DNA from: Corynebacterium nuruki S6-4 | GTDB taxonomy: Bacteria; Actinomycetota; Actinomycetes; Mycobacteriales; Mycobacteriaceae | Direction: 5' to 3' | Assembly (NCBI RefSeq): GCF_007970465.1 | Contig: NZ_CP042429.1 | Span: 248,001-312,000, forward strand | DNA: 64,000 bases | Shown: one piece after another, positions 35,204 to 44,800 of the stretch | Layout of the letters: each line of letters starts with the position of its first letter | Numbering within the stretch: position 1 is the stretch's first letter | Program-made: the position numbers and the translations under genes | Notes under the pieces: model-generated | Database searches by the model: none | What the model saw: only the letters and a program-made list of their open reading frames with translations | Told to the model about the DNA's origin: nothing

Positions 35204-35995
35204 ATGTACAAGACATTCCAGGGCCTTGATGATCTCCAGAACATGGTGGACCAGGCGTACGGCGTGCCGATGACGTCGAACTGCATGGTTCCGCGGCGCG
35301 AGGTCCAGGATCTGCTCGACGAGGTCAGGACGGCCATCCCGATCGAGATGGACGACGCCCAGGACGTCCTCGACCGCCGGGACGCGGTCCTCGCCGAGGC
35401 CGAGGACGAGGCCGAGGGCATGATCTCCGACGCGAAATCGGAGCGCGACCGCATCCTCGACGAGGCCCGCCGCCAGGCCGACGAGATGGTCGCGGACGCC
35501 GAGAACCAGGCCACCGCCACCGTCTCCCGCGCCGAGGCCGAGGCGGACCGGCTCGTCAGCGACGCCCGCCGGGACGCCGAGGACACGGTCTCCCGCGCCG
35601 AGTCCGAGTCCCAGCGGCTGGTCTCCGCCGGCAACGAGTCCTACGACCGCTCCGTCAACGAAGGCATCGCCGAACAGCAGCGGCTGGTCAGCGAGGCCGA
35701 GGTCGTCCGCCAGGCCAATGACGAGGCCCGCCGTATCGTCGAGTCCGCCCACGCGGACTCCGACCGGCTGCGCCGCGAATGCGACCAGTACGTGGACTCG
35801 ACCCTCGCTCAGTTCGAGGAGTCCCTCACCGGCACGCTGCGCACCGTCACCCGCGACCGCACTGCACTGCGCAAGGGCGCCGGGGTCTCCGGACCACGCG
35901 CGCCGCGTGGCGACGGTGGCGATCGTGGCGGGCGTGGCGAACACAGCGATGTCCGGGAATCCTCCCGCGAGGACGGCTGGGGCACGCGGGGCTGA
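35204..35995 (+). CDS. sepIVA: DivIVA-like coiled-coil protein, SepIVA type
   Basis: The protein has 263 residues. The conserved N-terminus MYKTFQGLDDLQNMVDQAYG and a long coiled coil (about 55-215; repeats of EAEDEAEGMISDAKSERDRI type) match the DivIVA-like protein encoded upstream of DUF177-rnc in mycobacteria, where it is the divisome regulator SepIVA. The last 50 residues are Gly/Arg-rich and disordered. It probably acts in septation or polar growth at the membrane. ATG 35204 is chosen for the conserved N-terminus and CATGCT 7 nt upstream. Confidence 0.82.
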   Translation: MYKTFQGLDDLQNMVDQAYGVPMTSNCMVPRREVQDLLDEVRTAIPIEMDDAQDVLDRRDAVLAEAEDEAEGMISDAKSERDRILDEARRQADEMVADAENQATATVSRAEAEADRLVSDARRDAEDTVSRAESESQRLVSAGNESYDRSVNEGIAEQQRLVSEAEVVRQANDEARRIVESAHADSDRLRRECDQYVDSTLAQFEESLTGTLRTVTRDRTALRKGAGVSGPRAPRGDGGDRGGRGEHSDVRESSREDGWGTRG

Positions 35996-36102
35996 CCCCG
36001 CACCGACTGCACCGACTGCACCGACTGCATCGACCACACCGTTCGCACCGGCACCACCACCGGCCGTCCTGATTGGCACCGTCACCGCTGGCAGGGGTAC
36101 AA

Positions 36103-36690
36103 ATGACCACCGTGAGTAACAATCCGTTCCAGCTTGACGTCCGCGAGGCCCTGCGCACCACGGGGCTTCCCCAGCACCTGACGACTTCGGGGCCCGCACC
36201 CCAGCGCCTCGGTGGCGAGATGCTCGGTGTGGCCGAGGGTGCCCCGGTCGAGATCATCGCCGACGTGACGAACCTGGGGGAGTCCCTGCTGGTGGACGCC
36301 ACCCTGCACGGCACGGCCACCGGCCAGTGCTCCCGCTGCCTCAGCCCGCTCGAGGAGCCGCTGGAGCTGCACGTCAGCGATGTCTTCGGTCTCAGCCCCG
36401 ACTTCATCACCCGGGACGCCGGGAAGACCGGCACCGATGACGGGGACGGCGAGGACGACTTCGAGCCGTTGTTCGTCGAGGAGGACCGGGCCGACCTGAC
36501 CCAGCTCTTCGTCGACGAGGCCGGACTGACCCTCCCGTTCAACCCCACCTGCGCCGACTACGGCCGCGAGTGCGATGAGGGGACGCCGGAACCCGACGGC
36601 ATCTCCGAGGAGCAGGCCGCCGCCCCCGACCCCCGCTGGGCAGGGCTGGCCGAGAAGTTCGGCGCCACCGATGAAGACGGAGAGAACTGA
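36103..36690 (+). CDS. YceD/DUF177 family protein
   Basis: The 195-residue DUF177 protein contains CSRCLSPLEEPLELHVSDVF (CxxC) and a C-terminal TCADYGRECDEGTPE cysteine pair. Relatives are needed for normal 23S rRNA accumulation. The acidic segment about 100-125 fits the family. ATG 36103 follows AGGGG; GTG 36112 is an alternative. The upstream interval carries a 9-nt tandem repeat (CACCGACTG). The rnc start overlaps its stop by one base, so the two are coupled. Confidence 0.88.
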   Translation: MTTVSNNPFQLDVREALRTTGLPQHLTTSGPAPQRLGGEMLGVAEGAPVEIIADVTNLGESLLVDATLHGTATGQCSRCLSPLEEPLELHVSDVFGLSPDFITRDAGKTGTDDGDGEDDFEPLFVEEDRADLTQLFVDEAGLTLPFNPTCADYGRECDEGTPEPDGISEEQAAAPDPRWAGLAEKFGATDEDGEN

Positions 36691-37421
36691 TGTCCCGTAA
36701 GCGCCGTCTCACCGGGGAGGCCGCCCTCGAGGCCGCCTTCACCCGCACCGACCATGCCCCGCTGCTGGCCGCCTGGGGCGTGGAGCTGTCCGACGACATG
36801 CTCCGCCTCGCCCTCACCCACCGTTCCTTCGCCAACGAGAACGGCAACCTGCCCAACAATGAGCGGCTCGAATTCCTCGGGGACGCCGTGCTCGGACTCT
36901 CCGTCGCCGAACAGCTCTACCGGCAGTTCCCGGACCGCTCGGAGTCCGACATCTCGAAGATGCGCGCCGGCGTGGTCAACATGTACGCCCTCGCCGACGT
37001 TGCCCGGGAACTCGGTATGGGCGACCACCTGCTCCTCGGCCGCGGCGAGATGATGACCGGCGGATCCGACAAGCACTCGATCATCGCCGACTCGGTGGAG
37101 GCGATGCTCGGGGCGATCTACCTTGAGAAGGGCTTCGACGTCGCCCGGGCCACGGTGCTGCGCATCTTCGAACGCCGCATCACCACCGCCCCCTCCACCG
37201 GCCTGACGATGGACTGGAAGACGGTGCTGCTGGAGCGGCTGTCCGACCTGAGGATGTCGGTCGACCCGGTCTACGAGTCCGAGGCGGACGGCCCGGCCCA
37301 CGACCAGACCTTCCACGCCACCGTGTCCTTCGACGGTGCGGTGAAGGGCCGCGGGGACGGCCACACCAAGAAGGAGGCCGAGCACCATGCGGCCCGCGAG
37401 GCCTACCGGGCACTGAGCTGA
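36690..37421 (+). CDS. rnc: Ribonuclease III
   Basis: The 243-residue dsRNA endonuclease for rRNA and mRNA processing has the RNase III signature [20 protein letters not shown], metal-site [15 protein letters not shown], and a C-terminal dsRNA-binding domain ([35 protein letters not shown]). TGATG overlap with DUF177. mutM starts 22 nt later. Confidence 0.96.
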   Translation: MSRKRRLTGEAALEAAFTRTDHAPLLAAWGVELSDDMLRLALTHRSFANENGNLPNNERLEFLGDAVLGLSVAEQLYRQFPDRSESDISKMRAGVVNMYALADVARELGMGDHLLLGRGEMMTGGSDKHSIIADSVEAMLGAIYLEKGFDVARATVLRIFERRITTAPSTGLTMDWKTVLLERLSDLRMSVDPVYESEADGPAHDQTFHATVSFDGAVKGRGDGHTKKEAEHHAAREAYRALS

Positions 37422-37443
37422 CCCGGACCCGCGGGAATCCGTC

Positions 37444-38331
37444 ATGCCTGAACTCCCCGAGGTCGAGGTCGTCCGCCGTGGTCTGGCCGCCCACATCACC
37501 GGCGCGACCATGGTGGGCACCGAGGTGCTGCACCCGCGTGCGGTGCGCAGCCAGCCCGGCGGCGCCACCGAACTGGAGGCTGGGCTCGACGACGTCCGCA
37601 TCGACGCGGTCCGGCGCCGCGGCAAGTACCTGTGGCTGGAACTGACGCCCCGCCGGGCGGCGTCCGGTGGGACGCGCTGCCTGCTCGTCCACCTCGGCAT
37701 GTCGGGCCAGATGCTGCTCGGCGAACCCGGCGAGGTCACCTCACCGCACCTGCGGATCCGCTCACTACTTGTCACCGAGGACGGCCGGGAGCTCGAACTG
37801 AGCTTCGTCGACCAGCGCACCTTCGGCCGCTGGGAACTCTGCGACCGGGTGCCCGCCGCCGACGGGTCGGGATACCGGGTACCGGCGGCGGTCGCGCACA
37901 TCGCCCTCGACCCGCTCGATCCGGCCTTCGACGCGGCGAAGGTGGCGCGGGTCATCCGGAAGAAGCGCTCCGAGATCAAACGCGTCCTGCTCGACCAGAC
38001 CGTGGTCTCGGGGATCGGGAACATCTACGCCGACGAATCCCTGTGGGCCGCGCAGGTCCACCCGCGGAAGAAGGCGACCGCGATGCGGCAGGGCGACGTG
38101 GTCACACTGCTGGACGCCGCGGCGGAGGTCATGACCCGTGCCCTGGCCGCCGGCGGCACGTCCTTCGACGACCTCTACGTCAACGTCAACGGCGCCTCCG
38201 GCTACTTCTCCCGGTCGCTCAACGTCTACGGGCGTGAGGGGCAGCCGTGCCCCCGCTGCGGGACGCCGATCGTGCGGGAACAGTGGACCAACCGGTCCTC
38301 GCACTTCTGCCCGGTCTGCCAGCGGAGGTAG
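37444..38331 (+). CDS. mutM: Formamidopyrimidine-DNA glycosylase
   Basis: The 295-residue bifunctional glycosylase/AP lyase acts on 8-oxoguanine. N-terminal [14 protein letters not shown] with catalytic Pro2/Glu3, the helix-two-turn-helix region ([20 protein letters not shown]), and a C-terminal zinc finger C-P-R-C...C-P-V-C ([26 protein letters not shown]). Same strand and probably the same transcript as rnc. Confidence 0.97.
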   Translation: MPELPEVEVVRRGLAAHITGATMVGTEVLHPRAVRSQPGGATELEAGLDDVRIDAVRRRGKYLWLELTPRRAASGGTRCLLVHLGMSGQMLLGEPGEVTSPHLRIRSLLVTEDGRELELSFVDQRTFGRWELCDRVPAADGSGYRVPAAVAHIALDPLDPAFDAAKVARVIRKKRSEIKRVLLDQTVVSGIGNIYADESLWAAQVHPRKKATAMRQGDVVTLLDAAAEVMTRALAAGGTSFDDLYVNVNGASGYFSRSLNVYGREGQPCPRCGTPIVREQWTNRSSHFCPVCQRR

Positions 38332-38404
38332 CCGGCCAGGCGGAGTGACCCCGGGGTGGGTGACGCGGGGCGATCACCTCTGCACCGGCGATGATCACCT
38401 CCCC

Positions 38405-38495
38405 GGCAGCGCATCTGTCCGGGCGGCAGGCCAAAACCATGCCGCAGGCGGTGATGAACGACGTTTACGCCTGCCGGTGTGACAGATGCGCTGCC
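38405..38495. repeat. 91-nt dispersed element, family C, copy 1
   Basis: Terminal inverted repeats GGCAGCGCATCTGT (38405-38418) and ACAGATGCGCTGCC (38482-38495) are perfect. An inner pair (GGCAGGC...GCCTGCC) extends the stem. It matches 54056-54146 at identical length with about 71 of 91 positions equal by my count. It lies in the 3' interval between mutM and the broken ATPase gene. Confidence 0.85.
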
Positions 38496-38554
38496 AGGTG
38501 GGGGAAAGACAGTCCAGCGGCATCGGTGGCGGGGTCGATGCCAGAGGCGGGGTG

Positions 38555-39269
38555 CTACCCCAGATGCCGGAGGAACCGCCGGGGCTCGTCGAGGAAATTC
38601 CGCCAGTTCCGGACCAGATCCAGGTCGTCGTAGTCCCGGTGGTGGGAGGCCCGTGTCGTCGAGCTCGAGGATCTCGGCGTCCGGCAGTGAAGCCAGCAAC
38701 GGGGAGTGGGTGGCGACAATGACCTGCGACCCCTGCTCCGTCAGGCGGGAGATCTGGGCCATGAGCAGCAGACACCCGCTGAAGGAGAGCGCGGACTCGG
38801 CCTCGTCGAAGATCCAGAGGCCCCGGATGCCGGCGCGGGAGGTGACGAACTCGATGAAGGACTCACCGTGGCTCTGGAAGTTGTTGCGGCCGGCGTCCCC
38901 GATACCGGACAGGTAGGTGAAATGGCCGTGCATCGTCTCGGCACGGAGGAACACACCCTTGCGGGGCGCGCCGCCGGCACGGATGAGCTTGAGGTGGTCG
39001 GCGAGCCCGGACTCGGTCCGCTCGGTGACATGCACCGCATTGTGCGTACCACCTTCCGGATTGAGCCCGTAGGCCTCCGCGACCGCCTCGACCAGGGTGG
39101 ACTTGCCGGAACCGTTCTCGCCGACGAGCACGGTCACCGGGGAGAGGTCGAGACCGTGGTCGAGCAGGTCACGGACGGCGGGGACGGTGGCCGGCCAGCT
39201 GCGGCGGTCGGCGGGGTCGATGCCCAGCTCCTCGATCCGGCGGACCGGGAGGGGAAGACGGCGGAGCAT
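38555..39269 (-). pseudogene. AAA-family ATPase (COG3910-like), frameshifted near its C-terminus
   Basis: The N-terminal about 205 residues are an intact predicted ATPase: VTVLVGENGSGKSTLVEAVA (Walker A), LWIFDEAESALSFSGCLLLM (signature/Walker B), VIVATHSPLLASL (H-loop). After LPDAEILELDDTGL the expected ending (HRDYDDLDLVRNWRNFLDEP, RRFLRHLG, stop at 38555) lies in another frame, so one base has been gained or two lost at 38636-38652. Read without correction, the frame runs on to 38226 with a Pro/Arg-rich tail overlapping mutM by over 100 nt. A sequencing error is possible. TAGGCT (minus strand) lies 7 nt before the ATG. Function unknown; related to small orphan ABC-type ATPases. Confidence 0.7.
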
Positions 39270-39340
39270 GGCAGCCAGCCTAACGTGCGCGGCCGCGTCG
39301 GGGCAGTGGCCTGACCACCGGTGCGGTAACCTCAGCAGCC

Positions 39341-40822
39341 ATGACGGACTTCATCACTTCACTGAACGACGGTTACTGGGGCGTGGTCGTCTGGATCCTC
39401 CTGGCCGCCGGCGTGTACTTCGGCGTCCGGACGGTGGTGGTGCAGCTCCGCCTGCTGCCCCACATGTTCCGGGCCGTCACCGAACAGCCCTACGAGGAGG
39501 ACGAGATCCTCGCCGCCGGACGCGCCGAAGCCGGTCCGCAGAAGAGCATCTCCCCGTTCAAGGCGTTCACGATCTCCGCGGCGTCCCGCGTCGGCACCGG
39601 CAACGTCGCCGGTGTGGCGGTCGCCATCACCCTCGGCGGGCCCGGGGCGGTGTTCTGGATGTGGATGATCGCCATCCTCGGCGGGGCGACCGCCTTCATC
39701 GAGGCGACGCTGGCACAGCTGTACAAGACCCGCGACTACACCAGCAACGCCTACCGCGGCGGGCCCGCCTACTACATGACCCGCGGCCTGAACGCCCGCT
39801 GGCTCGCGGTCATCTTCGGGGTGGTCATCACCGTCACCTTCGGCTTCATCAACAACGCGCTGCAGACCAACTCCATCGTCAGCTCCGTCGGTACCTCGGT
39901 CGGCAGCGACGCCACCGCCCTGAAGGTCGTCATCGGGGTGGCCGTCGCCCTGCTCACCGCCATGATCGTCTTCGGTGGTGTGCAGCGGATCGCCTCGTTC
40001 ACCCAGATCTTCGTCCCGTTCATGGCGATCGCCTACATCCTGCTCGGCCTGCTGGTCATCGGGATGAACATCTCCGACCTGCCCCGGGTGATCGGCGACA
40101 TCGTCGGCGGGGCGTTCGGCCTCAGGGAATTCGCCGGGGCGACGGTCGGTGCCGCGTTCATGAACGGTATGCGCCGCGGCCTGTTCTCCAATGAGGCCGG
40201 CCAGGGGTCCGCACCGAATGCCGCGGGCACCGCGGCGGCGTCCCACCCGTGCAAGCAGGGACTGGTCCAGACCCTCGGCGTGTACTTCGACACGCTCATC
40301 GTGTGCTCGGTGACCGCCTTCATCATCCTGCTGTCGCACCCGACCTACGGCACCGAGGTCGAGGGGGCGAAACTCACCCAGGACTCGGTCGCCTCGCAGG
40401 TCGGCGACTGGGGCATCCATGCGGTGACCCTGATCCTGTTCTTCCTCGCCTTCTCCTCGGTGATCGGCAACTACTACCTCGCCCAGTCCAACGTGGAGTA
40501 CTTCACGAAGAACCCGGTGGTGATGCTGGTGTTCCGGTCGCTGGTGGTGGTGTGCGTCTTCCTCGGCGCCCTGGTGGACGTGCCCGCGATCTGGGCGCTG
40601 GCGGACACCGGCGCGGCGACCATGGTGGTGCTCAACCTCTGTGCGCTGGTCCCGCTGTGCCCGGTGGTGCTCAAACTGCTGCGCAACTACCGGATCCAGA
40701 AGAAGCAGGGCCTCGACCCGGTGTTCCGCCGGTCGATGATCCCGGGACTGAAGAACGTGGAGTGCTGGGACGACAAGGACGAGACCTTCGACGCAGCCGA
40801 CCCGGTCAGCCTGCGGGGGTAG
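39341..40822 (+). CDS. Sodium:alanine (AgcS-family) symporter
   Basis: The 493-residue inner-membrane carrier has about 10-11 helices. Family motifs: FTISAASRVGTGNVAGVAVA, MWMIAILGGATAFIEATLAQ, YRGGPAYYM, LFSNEAGQGSAPNAAGTAA, and FSSVIGNYYLAQSNVEYF. It imports alanine/glycine or related amino acids with Na+. TAACCT (39327-39332) is 8 nt before the ATG and faces the divergent -10 of the ATPase gene. The last about 30 residues are a soluble tail. Confidence 0.93.
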   Translation: MTDFITSLNDGYWGVVVWILLAAGVYFGVRTVVVQLRLLPHMFRAVTEQPYEEDEILAAGRAEAGPQKSISPFKAFTISAASRVGTGNVAGVAVAITLGGPGAVFWMWMIAILGGATAFIEATLAQLYKTRDYTSNAYRGGPAYYMTRGLNARWLAVIFGVVITVTFGFINNALQTNSIVSSVGTSVGSDATALKVVIGVAVALLTAMIVFGGVQRIASFTQIFVPFMAIAYILLGLLVIGMNISDLPRVIGDIVGGAFGLREFAGATVGAAFMNGMRRGLFSNEAGQGSAPNAAGTAAASHPCKQGLVQTLGVYFDTLIVCSVTAFIILLSHPTYGTEVEGAKLTQDSVASQVGDWGIHAVTLILFFLAFSSVIGNYYLAQSNVEYFTKNPVVMLVFRSLVVVCVFLGALVDVPAIWALADTGAATMVVLNLCALVPLCPVVLKLLRNYRIQKKQGLDPVFRRSMIPGLKNVECWDDKDETFDAADPVSLRG

Positions 40823-40855
40823 GTGGGTCAGGCCCTTCGGGGGATGATGGGGCAC

Positions 40856-41431
40856 ATGGACATCGAGGTACGTCCGGCCACTGTCTTCGAGGACGTCGCC
40901 ACGCTGGTCGGCCCGAAGAAGTCGCCGACGGCCAACGTGTGCTTCTGCCTGAGCTACCGGCTGCGCAGCAAGGAGAACAACGCCCTGCGCGGTCCGCAGC
41001 GCGGTGAACGGGTCCGGGAACTGTGTGCCGGGGATCCGCCGCCCGGGGTGGTCGCCTACCTGGACGGGGAACCGGTCGGGTGGGCTGCGGTGCACCCCAG
41101 GTCGGCGACGAGTTTCGCCGTGAACCGGCGGATCCCGCACATCGACGACCTGGACGTGTGGTCGCTGTGGTGCCTGCGGGTCCGCCCCGGGTACCGGAAG
41201 AAGGGGATCACCCGTCAGCTCATTGCCGGCGCGGTGGAGCATGCGCGGGCATCCGGGGCACCGGCGGTCGAGGCCTATCCGGTGGACAACGCGGGGGAGC
41301 GGGTGGACCTGACGATGGCCTACGTCGGGACCCGCCACATGTTCGAGGAGGCCGGGTTCACCCTCGCCTCGGAGACGACCTCGGTGCTCAACGGGTTCCC
41401 GCGCGTCCTCATGCGGCTGGATCTGCGGTGA
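40856..41431 (+). CDS. GNAT-family N-acetyltransferase
   Basis: The 191-residue protein contains a GNAT core: VVAYLDGEPVGWAAVHPR, DLDVWSLWCLRVRPGYRKKG (acetyl-CoA loop), ITRQLIAGAVEHARASGAPA, VEAYPVDNAGE, FEEAGFTLASETTS. Substrate unknown. It begins 33 nt after agcS and could share its transcript, though GATGAT at 40843-40848 sits 7 nt before the ATG. Confidence 0.82.
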   Translation: MDIEVRPATVFEDVATLVGPKKSPTANVCFCLSYRLRSKENNALRGPQRGERVRELCAGDPPPGVVAYLDGEPVGWAAVHPRSATSFAVNRRIPHIDDLDVWSLWCLRVRPGYRKKGITRQLIAGAVEHARASGAPAVEAYPVDNAGERVDLTMAYVGTRHMFEEAGFTLASETTSVLNGFPRVLMRLDLR

Positions 41432-41443
41432 CCGGTGACGTCT

Positions 41444-41492
41444 GATACACAATCCGGGACATCCGTGCCACGGACCGACCGATTTGTGTATC
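41444..41492. promoter_or_regulatory. Inverted repeat upstream of acyP-smc
   Basis: GATACACAATC (41444-41454) faces GATTTGTGTATC (41481-41492), matching except for one extra base, with CCGTG-C-CACGG nested between them. It is AT-rich relative to its surroundings and located in the only gap before acyP. It could be an operator pair or a GNAT terminator. Confidence 0.45.
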
Positions 41493-41538
41493 CGTTGTCA
41501 CCGCGACGGTGACCGGGCCGCCGACTAGGATCTTCGGC

Positions 41539-41835
41539 ATGGACACCGCCGACACCACCGACCTCCCCGCCCGCCTCACCGCCTGGGTGCACGGGCACGT
41601 GCAGGGCGTCGGCTTCCGGTGGTCGACGCGGAAGAAGGCCCTGGAACTCGGCCTGGTCGGCTTCGCCTCGAACTACCCCGACGGCCGCGTCCTCGTCGTC
41701 GCCGAAGGGCCCGAGACGGCGACCGACCGGCTGCTCGCCTGGCTGAAATCCGGTGACACGCCGGGCCGGGTGGACACGGTGGTGCACGACGTCACCGGCC
41801 CCCGCGGCGGGTACAGTGGCTTTGATACCCGCTAG
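41539..41835 (+). CDS. acyP: Acylphosphatase
   Basis: The 98-residue small alpha/beta enzyme hydrolyses acyl phosphates. Signature: [20 protein letters not shown] (phosphate loop with Arg) and the catalytic Asn in [23 protein letters not shown] (41526-41531) lies 7 nt before ATG 41539. The acyP-smc order is the standard actinobacterial one. Confidence 0.93.
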   Translation: MDTADTTDLPARLTAWVHGHVQGVGFRWSTRKKALELGLVGFASNYPDGRVLVVAEGPETATDRLLAWLKSGDTPGRVDTVVHDVTGPRGGYSGFDTR

Positions 41836-41856
41836 CTGAAAGACACCGACCACCCC

Positions 41857-44800
41857 ATGTACCTCAAGTCCCTGACCCTGAAGGGCTTCAAGTCCTTCGC
41901 GTCAGCGACGACGCTGAAGCTCGAACCCGGGATCTGCGCCGTCGTCGGCCCCAACGGCTCCGGCAAGTCCAATGTCGTGGACGCGCTCGCCTGGGTGATG
42001 GGGGAGCAGGGGGCGAAGACCCTGCGCGGCGGCAAGATGGAGGACGTCATCTTCGCCGGCGCCGGGGACCGCAAACCGCTCGGTCGTGCGGAAGTCACCC
42101 TGACCATCGACAACTCCGACGGCGCACTGCCCATCGAGTACTCGGAGGTGTCCGTCACCCGGCGGATGTTCCGCGACGGGGCGTCCGAATACGAGATCAA
42201 CGGGGCGAAGGCCCGGCTGATGGACATCCAGGAACTCCTCAGTGACTCGGGCATCGGCCGGGAGATGCACGTCATCGTCGGCCAGGGGCGGCTGGCCCAG
42301 ATCCTCGAGTCCCGGCCGGAGGAACGCCGCGCCTACATCGAGGAGGCGGCCGGTGTGCTGAAGCACCGCCGTCGCCGGGAGAAGGCGCAGCGCAAGCTCG
42401 TGTCGATGCAGGGCAACCTCGACCGGCTGCACGACCTCACCGACGAACTGGGCAAGCAGCTCAAGCCGCTGGCCCGGCAGGCCGAGACCGCACAGCGCGC
42501 CGAGCAGGTCCAGGCCACGATCCGGAACAACCGGCTGCTGCTCACCGCCGACAAGGTCAGCCGCCTGACCGCGGAACTGCAGGACGCCGACGGGCAGGCC
42601 ACCGTCCTCGCCGAGGAGATCACCGAACTGCGGGACGCCCTGGAGGAGCACACCGGGGAACTCACCGCCACCGAGGAGGAACTGCGCACCGCCCTGGAGC
42701 AGGCCGAGGCGGCGAAATCCCTGTGGTACCGGCTGTCGACGGTGGCGGAGAAGAACTCCGCCACGCTGCGCATCGCCGCCGACCGGGCCGCCGATTCCGG
42801 GGTCGGCACCGAATGGACCGGGCAGGACCCCGCCGAGCTCGAGGCGCGTGCGGAGCAGGCGGAGGAGGAACAGGCCGCCCTCGACGAGGAGGTCGAGATC
42901 GCCACCGAACGCCTCGAGCAGGTCCGCGAGGAGGTCGAGGACCGGGCGGAGGCCGCCCGCGAGGCCGAACACGAGCACATGGCCCAGGTCCGGGCGGTCG
43001 CCGACCGGCGGGAGGGCATCGTGCGGCTGTTGTCGCAGCAGGACGCCCTGGCCCAGCGCCGGACCGCGGCCGACAATGAGCTGGAGCGGCTGGAACAGGC
43101 CCTCGTCGACCAGCGCGGCGCCCTCGAGGAGGCGTCCGACCCCGGGGCACTCGAACAGCTCGACGAGGTCGAGGCGCAGGGTGGTGGACTGCAGGAGGCC
43201 GCCGACCGGGCGGCCGAGGAGTCCGCGGGGGCGGAGGCCCGGGTCGCCGAGCTGCGGGGGACCGAGCGGGACCTGGAGCGCACCATCGCCCGGGACGAGG
43301 CGAGTGTCGCCGCCTGGACCGACCGGCTGCGGCCCACCGACGGCGGCGAGATCGCGGTGACCACGGCGCGGGAGCTCGGTCTCGGCGAACTGGAACCGCT
43401 GGCCGGGCTGGTGACGGTCCGGGACGGCTGGGCGGCCGCCGTCGCCGCGGTGCTGCCGGAAGGACTCGTCGGCTCCACCGACGCCCGGGTGGTCGAGGCG
43501 CTCGTCGCCGCGGCGCAGGGCCGCTCCCTGCTCATGGACGGCACCGCCGGCAGCGACGGGCGGTTCGGATCCTCCTGGCGGCTCGACCGGCCGGACACGG
43601 CCGGGCCCACCGACTGGCTGCTCGACCACATCGACATCACCGCCGGCACCGACATCACCGCACCGTTGACCGCCCTGCTCGTCGACGTCGTCGCCGCCGA
43701 CTCGGTCGACGAGGCACGCCGTACCGTCACCGACGACCCCCGGCTGCGCGCCGTGACCCGCGACGGCGTGCTCTGCGGGGCAGGCTGGGTGGCCGCCGGC
43801 TCCGGTGGGGCGTCCCCGGTCGAACTGAACACCCGCATCGCCGAGACCACCGCGGCCACCGACGCACGCCGGGCGGAACTGTCCGACCTGCAGGCCACCC
43901 TGCGCGGTGCGGAACAGGCCGCGGAGGAACTGCGCACCGCCGCCGCCTCGGCGAAGGCCGCCGTGCGGGACCACGCCACCCGGCTCCAGGCCGCCCGGCA
44001 GCGGGCCGAGGCCGCCTCGAAATCCGCGGAGCAGGCCGCCCGGCTGCTGGCGCGGGCCACCGAGCAGCGTGACGAGGCCGAACAGCGCCGCGAGAAACTC
44101 ATCGCCGAGGCCGCGGAGGTCGACGACCGGCTGTCGCGGGTGGACGCCGAGGAGACCGGCGACGAACCCTCCACCGTCGAGCGGGACGCCACCGCCCAGG
44201 CCCTCACCCAGGCCCGCGCCATGGAGATGGAGGCCCGGCTGGGGCTGCGCACCGCCGAGGAACGTGCGGGCAGTCACCGTGGCCGGGCCGAGGGACTGCG
44301 CCGGCAGGCGCGGCAGGAGGCCGCCGCCCGCGCGCAGTTCGAGCAGGCCGCCGAACGCCGCCGCCGGGCCCGCGAACGCGCCGAGGTGGTGCACGCCCAG
44401 GCCCGCCGGGTCGAACTGCGGATCCGGGACGCCCTGGCACGGTCGGAGGAGGCCCGGCAGCACACCGCCGAGGCCCACCGGCAGTGGCAGGCGGCCCTGT
44501 CGCAGCGCAAGGACAAGGTCGACAGCCTGACCCTGCGCCTCAACCACCTCACCGACAAGTCCCACCAGGCCGAACTCGCCCGCAGTCAGGCGCAGCTGCG
44601 CATCGAGCAGGCGCTGGAACAGGCGACCGAGCAACTGGGCATGTCCGCCGCCCAGCTGCTCGCCGAGGCCCCCGGCGAGGACTTCGACCGGGAGGCCGCG
44701 GCCAAGGAGCTCAAGGCGGCGGAGAAGTCGCTGCGGTCCCTCGGCAAGGTCAACCCGTTGGCGCTCGAGGAGTACGCGGCGCTGGAGGAGCGCTACCAGT

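Noticed and set aside
130..38381. Shared 15-mer GGGGCGATCACCTCT at 130-144 and 38367-38381 as a regulatory motif
   Set aside because: Only two occurrences noticed and no common context (nirB leader versus mutM 3' region); too little evidence to call a site.
38226..38554. C-terminal extension of the AAA ATPase as genuine coding sequence
   Set aside because: The tail is Pro/Arg/Gly-rich, crosses the 91-nt repeat and overlaps mutM by over 100 nt, while the expected family ending is readable in another frame with a stop at 38555.
39359..41452. Long open frame opposite agcS and the GNAT gene (697 codons)
   Set aside because: His/Asp/Arg/Gly-rich translation with no motif or plausible start signal, antisense to well-supported genes.
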